DNA from: an uncultured Lentisphaerota bacterium
GTDB lineage: Bacteria > Verrucomicrobiota > Kiritimatiellia > CAIQIC01
DNA length: 39,165 nucleotides
Direction of reading: 5' to 3'
Assembly (NCBI GenBank): GCA_903871765.1
Contig: CAIQIC010000214.1
Location: 1 to 39,165, forward strand
Part shown: positions 36,201-39,165 of the stretch, piece by piece
Numbering within the stretch: the stretch's first letter is position 1
Layout: every line of letters starts with the position of its first letter
Program-made: the position numbers and the translations under genes
The notes under the pieces: model-generated
What the model was told of the DNA's origin: nothing
Databases searched by the model: none
Seen by the model: only the letters and a program-made list of their open reading frames with translations

Positions 36201-38700
36201 CACCGCCGAAGCGGAACTCGCGGTGCGGCCGGACTACGCGCCGAATGTCTATTGCTCCCTGACGCTGATCCGGCCGGCCGTGGCGGAGAGTGTCTGGACC
36301 GCGCACCGCGCCACGGGCGCGACGCCGCTCAAGGTCGTGCCGCCCGGCCGGCGCTTGGTGGTGACACTCGATGCGCCGGCGACCAACCGGCCGCAGGCGC
36401 GACTGACCGCGAAGGTGCGTGTCACCGATGAATCCGGCGCGCCCGCCGCCGCGGACCTCGCCGTGATGGCTGTGGACGAGGCCATCTGCATGTTGACGGC
36501 GTACCCGATGCCCGATCCCTTGAAATGGTTCCTCGGCCAGCGCGCGCTGGGCGTCAACCTGTTCGATGTGTACGGCGAACTGATGCCGGTGGTGGACGAC
36601 GCCGCGCTGGGCACGGCGGCGCATCCGGCGGGCGGCGCCGCCGCCGACCTCGGCCGGCGGTTGAATCCCATCAAGGCCAACCGCTTCAAACCGGTCGCGT
36701 TGTGGGTGTCGCAACTGCACACCGGCACGAATGGCGAGGCGGAGGCCGGCTTCGACGTGCCCGAGTTCACCGGCGAGCTGCGGCTGACGGCCGTCGCGTG
36801 GAACCGGGCGCAGTTCGGCGCGCAGCAGCAGAACGTCAAGATCAAGCGCGCGCTCGTGGCGCAGCCGAGTCTGCCGCGTTTTCTGGCGCCGGGCGATCGC
36901 TGCTTCGCGTCCGTGGCACTGTTCAATGAAAGTGGCGCGCCGGTTCAAGCGCGCCTGCGCGTCACTTGCGGCGGGCCGCTGAACGTGGAACAAGCCGAGC
37001 AGGACATCCCGCTCCCGCCGGGCGAGGCGCGCAACGTGGTGGTGCCGCTGGCCGCCGGCACGGTGCCGGGCAAGGCGCTGTGCACCATCGAGGCGGAAGC
37101 CGGTACGGAACGGTATCGCGAAACCATCGAACTGGCCGTGCGGCCCGCGGCCGGGCTGGCGGTGGACGCGGGCTTTGGCGCGCTGAAGGCCGGCGAGCAG
37201 CGGACGATGCTGCCGCCGGCCAACTGGATTCCCGCCACGCTGCGGCAGGAGGTCTGGTGTTCCGGCCAGCCGGCGCTCAAGCTCGGCCGCGGACTCGATT
37301 ACCTGCTGCATTATCCCTACGGCTGCCTGGAGCAGACCACCTCGGCCGCGTTCCCGTTGCTCTACCTGGCCGACCTCGCCAACCGCGTCCTGCCGCGGAG
37401 CATGGGTCGCGATGAGACCGAGCAGTTTGTTCAGGCGGGCGTGCTACGTGTGCTCTCCATGCAGCAGGGCCATGGCGGTTTCAATCTCTGGCCCGACAGC
37501 ACCATGTGCGACGAGGGGGCGGCGATCTATGCGGCGCATTTCCTGGTTGAAGCCCGGCGCGCCGCCTACGATGTGCCGACCGACCGCCTGGACGCCGCCC
37601 TGAGCTGGCTGCGCAGCCGCCTGGACAGCCCGGTACCCGACGACGTTGGCAGTTCTGCGTGGCAGGCCGACATGACTGTGCGCGCCTACGCCTGCCAGGT
37701 GCTGGCGTTGGCCGGGAAACCGGAACACGGCTGGACGGCCCGGTTGCGCGAGGAAGCCCGGCGCTTGCCGTTCGACGCGCAGGTCCACACGGCCGCGGCG
37801 TTACTCGCCGCCGGCGAACCGCGTCAGGCCACGGAGTTGATGACGGCCTTAGGTTTGCCCGATGCCGGTCGTCCTCGCGCCGGCGGGTGCATCGCCGCCG
37901 GCGGCGTGCGCGAGGCCGCATTGCTGCTCAGCGCGTGGCTGGATATTGCGCCGCAGCACGAAAACGTCGCCCGGCTGGCGCAAGCGCTCGATCGTCAACA
38001 AAAAGATGGACACTGGGGCACGACGCAGGACAACGCGCTGGTGCTCCTGGCGCTGGGCAAATATGCCCGGCTCGTGCCCGCCGCCCAGCCCTTCGCCGCC
38101 ACCCTCGCGTTGCCCGGCGGCCTGACGCGGGTCGTGAACGAGAAGCAGGCTGTGCACTGGAGCAACGGCACCAACCAGACCGGCGCCGTGACGCTTCGCA
38201 ACGATGGACCGGGCCTGCTGTTCTACGCCTCCCGCGCCGAGGGCGTACCGCTGGACGGCGCGCAGCCGGAGGAAGATGCGGGTTTGAAGGTCCGGCGCGA
38301 ATGGCTCGACCTCAACGGCGCGACCTGGGGCGCACGGGCCGTCGCGCAGGGCGATCTGATCGTCGTCCGAATCACGGTGGACACCCTGGGACGCGAACTT
38401 GACAATCTGGTGATCGAGGAGCTGCTGCCCGCCGGCCTGGAGATCGAGAATCCAAATCTGGCGACGGCGGCCCTGGTGCCATGGCTCAAGGAGAAATCCG
38501 ACTGGTGCATCCATCGCGACCTCCGCGACGATCGGTTGGTGCTCTTCACCGGTCCGGTGGTGGGGCAACGCGCCTTCTATTACGCCGCCCGCGCGGTCAC
38601 GTCCGGCCGCTTTGTGCTGCCCGCCGTGTCCGGCAGTTGCATGTACGACCCGGAGATCCGCAGCGTTCACGGCCGCGGCACGCTGGAAATCAAACCGTGA
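33244..38700 (+). CDS. HAAS-like domain fused to alpha-2-macroglobulin
   Basis: An 1818-residue membrane-anchored protein. Residues 1-80 form a helical HAAS/DUF1700-like domain (LPDELQRKIEDYLRAVDSHL, RRELLNELREHIAEALRRR, VLGELDAPESYAEE). Residues 93-113 (TVWLLLALAALALNGWAVW) are a single membrane helix, placing the rest in the periplasm. The large part is a bacterial alpha-2-macroglobulin, which traps proteases: MG2 (SDRGVYRPGETVHLQALVRD), central MG domains (DKPSYRPGDMARLLIKAPFA, VMAVDEAICMLTAYPMPDPL) and the thioester motif PYGCLEQTTSAAFPL with Cys1361. A Tyr-rich stretch, YYSGRGRRHYYYDDDSR, occurs near residue 455. ATG 33244 follows AAGGA and is preferred over 33229. E. coli-type relatives are lipoproteins paired with a penicillin-binding protein (pbpC); neither feature is here. 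It overlaps padR by 17 bases. Confidence 0.9.
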   Translation: MNLPDELQRKIEDYLRAVDSHLGSRSAAVRRELLNELREHIAEALRRRCSAAAPTAADLEAVLGELDAPESYAEEAGALAATPAPCDPHRRSTVWLLLALAALALNGWAVWRLTHQPPAGGVASPGGQKTAAVAPASLRLDSVEQINLSPDREATLRLSFTARPSRTDLKKYLRLMTPDKKEQDYVLVGAAGVNVVLIRTGPLSFDQLCLELAKGLPAVGGPPATDSAWSIDLEITSKLQLTRIEPQAPAFGDIHLECQFTEQLDPSAASPFIEVSPVVKFTAEQHWRGCALSGPFQPGAIYTLTFRAGLRSVNGRPLFKDVVRTVQIPNRRTAVAIATDGRYLSPRGQLTVPVSAMNLRACEISLAPVLPQNLVFLAQRDGGRNANNAQEAADRLTDAAATVTNRLAAPLNTEAKFSVHLRDLAGPEPRGLYLLSVRKLADSAAERPYYSGRGRRHYYYDDDSRVQDHKLIAVTDLGLAARLSSGELLVWVNSLGTAKPVAGAELVLYAENNTELARGATDARGLVTLRFKQDDKAAAPFLVVARAGADFSFLPLEGTQVNAAGETDGRPYLADGYEAYLFSDRGVYRPGETVHLQALVRDRHLEAPPAFPALFRVVKPNGRVFRDVPIQLDAQGAAETAVTLPEFLPTGRYECRLVLPGTFKELGATPVALEEFVPPQIRVRVETPAARVAAGRPVPFAVRAEHLFGRLAAGLKARGYVTLRPAPFAPKAWPEWRFGDEERKFAETFKVDSERVLDAQGSAAFAIPTSDAWRPPAAIRVGFQATVTESSGRPVTAHAQTLVDVYPFYIGLKTGDRDVVRVGETQQVAVVEVAGDGAAWTNAKPLAVRLDRVAWNTVLRRDDRGRYQWQSEEQKTKVLEDTCAAGGQPSDYAFSVSAPGQYLLTFSHPASGAASSFRFYAGTADQQWLSWSREKPDVVELTLDKPSYRPGDMARLLIKAPFAGQALLTIESNHVLESRVIELAKNTAEAELAVRPDYAPNVYCSLTLIRPAVAESVWTAHRATGATPLKVVPPGRRLVVTLDAPATNRPQARLTAKVRVTDESGAPAAADLAVMAVDEAICMLTAYPMPDPLKWFLGQRALGVNLFDVYGELMPVVDDAALGTAAHPAGGAAADLGRRLNPIKANRFKPVALWVSQLHTGTNGEAEAGFDVPEFTGELRLTAVAWNRAQFGAQQQNVKIKRALVAQPSLPRFLAPGDRCFASVALFNESGAPVQARLRVTCGGPLNVEQAEQDIPLPPGEARNVVVPLAAGTVPGKALCTIEAEAGTERYRETIELAVRPAAGLAVDAGFGALKAGEQRTMLPPANWIPATLRQEVWCSGQPALKLGRGLDYLLHYPYGCLEQTTSAAFPLLYLADLANRVLPRSMGRDETEQFVQAGVLRVLSMQQGHGGFNLWPDSTMCDEGAAIYAAHFLVEARRAAYDVPTDRLDAALSWLRSRLDSPVPDDVGSSAWQADMTVRAYACQVLALAGKPEHGWTARLREEARRLPFDAQVHTAAALLAAGEPRQATELMTALGLPDAGRPRAGGCIAAGGVREAALLLSAWLDIAPQHENVARLAQALDRQQKDGHWGTTQDNALVLLALGKYARLVPAAQPFAATLALPGGLTRVVNEKQAVHWSNGTNQTGAVTLRNDGPGLLFYASRAEGVPLDGAQPEEDAGLKVRREWLDLNGATWGARAVAQGDLIVVRITVDTLGRELDNLVIEELLPAGLEIENPNLATAALVPWLKEKSDWCIHRDLRDDRLVLFTGPVVGQRAFYYAARAVTSGRFVLPAVSGSCMYDPEIRSVHGRGTLEIKP

Positions 38701-39165
38701 GCGGGGCAGAAACCGAAAAGAATTCGCCACGGCTGAAGACGGATTACAGAGAGATAGGAAGAAGCAAAGGATTAACCACCGAGGCCGAAGGTCCTTCCCT
38801 TGGAAGGAAAAGTCCTGCGCCCGGCAGGAACACGGAGGTCGGAGGAGGTTGCAGAGGTCGGAAGTTTATCCACAGATTACGCAGATTTCACAGATTAAGA
38901 TGGGGATAAGAGTGTCTTGGAAGAGGAGCAAGGTCGGGTTTTGGCGTGCGGCCGGGGAGCGCGGGCTTCTAGCCCGCACTTGCCGGCATCTTGCCGGCAA
39001 GCATATCTCGCTCCCGGCGATGCAGCAGGCAACGCGGCCGGAGGCCTCGTTGGGCGGGCTGGAAGCCCGCGCTCACCGATGTAATGAAGATCATCCGATT
39101 GAAACCCCCTGTGCAGAGATCAAAGGGCCGCTCCGTGAACCTCCGCGCACCTCTGCGTTCCTGCC
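38701..39165. other. Gene-free right edge made of repeats
   Basis: No gene is seen in these 465 bp. Bases 38792-38808 (TCCTTCC/GGAAGGA) and 38813-38829 (TCCTGC/GCAGGA) are two adjacent hairpins sitting inside a CCGAGGCC...ACACGGAGG repeat. Bases 38865-38897 match the inverted repeat at 1900-1929. Arms at 38957-38977 and 39054-39074 are inverted copies (20 of 21 bases by eye), each itself a hairpin, and TTGCCGGC/GCCGGCAA lies between them. Confidence 0.6.

Noticed and set aside
35410-37311. A 633-codon minus-strand open frame
   Set aside because: Shadow of the alpha-2-macroglobulin gene; low-complexity composition with no recognisable motif.

Overview
The window is GC-rich chromosomal DNA, dense with genes on both strands. 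The gene set points to a member of the PVC group, most likely Verrucomicrobiota or a relative such as Kiritimatiellota or Lentisphaerae. It has Tat-exported Gfo/Idh/MocA oxidoreductases, a GH109-type glycosidase beside a Cys-type sulfatase, a UroD-like methyltransferase-family protein, a REP-associated transposase with its REP array, a TlpA protein with a DUF2092-like domain, and a PadR gene next to a HAAS-type protein. No rRNA, CRISPR array, phage or complete insertion sequence was seen. Taxonomy is inferred from gene content only.

Left part (1-12.1 kb). An FGGY sugar kinase (minus) and a UroD-like protein (plus) are followed by a RAYT transposase inside a dense REP array (3268-4426); two more copies lie at 1-75. 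Then come a membrane-anchored protein of unknown function, a bacterial SH3 protein and a GT-C-like membrane protein. On the minus strand a good promoter drives a truncated nitroreductase start, an unrecognised 653-residue protein and tadA; uppP lies just upstream.

Middle (12.1-24.9 kb). A single-chain type IIG restriction-modification enzyme has a strikingly AT-rich specificity region. It is followed by a small uncertain gene, a formate/nitrite transporter (minus), a sugar-type module (Tat oxidoreductase plus TIM-barrel lipoprotein, minus), and a multidomain HPt/REC/GGDEF/REC/REC protein with several dead active sites. A GH109-sulfatase pair follows, then a frameshifted remnant of a second sulfatase and a 189-bp palindromic element whose core is a perfect 38-bp palindrome.

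Right part (25.0-39.2 kb). hom, aspartokinase and cimA form an amino-acid operon (aspartate family plus threonine-independent isoleucine entry), followed by a TlpA-type lipid/redox protein and convergent pfkA. An internally deleted glycosidase pseudogene precedes tRNA-Ser(UGA). The last unit is a PadR repressor overlapping a 1818-residue protein that joins a HAAS-like cytoplasmic domain, one membrane segment and an alpha-2-macroglobulin with an intact CLEQ thioester. A promoter with an overlapping dyad lies ahead of padR. The final 465 bp hold only repeats.

The observations I rate highest are the two REP copies with different 30-bp palindromes at exactly the same loop position, the PadR/HAAS/A2M unit, the 24.7-kb palindromic element, and the unknown protein that appears to use a broken nitroreductase's promoter. 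All functional statements come from reading motifs by eye; no database search was run.
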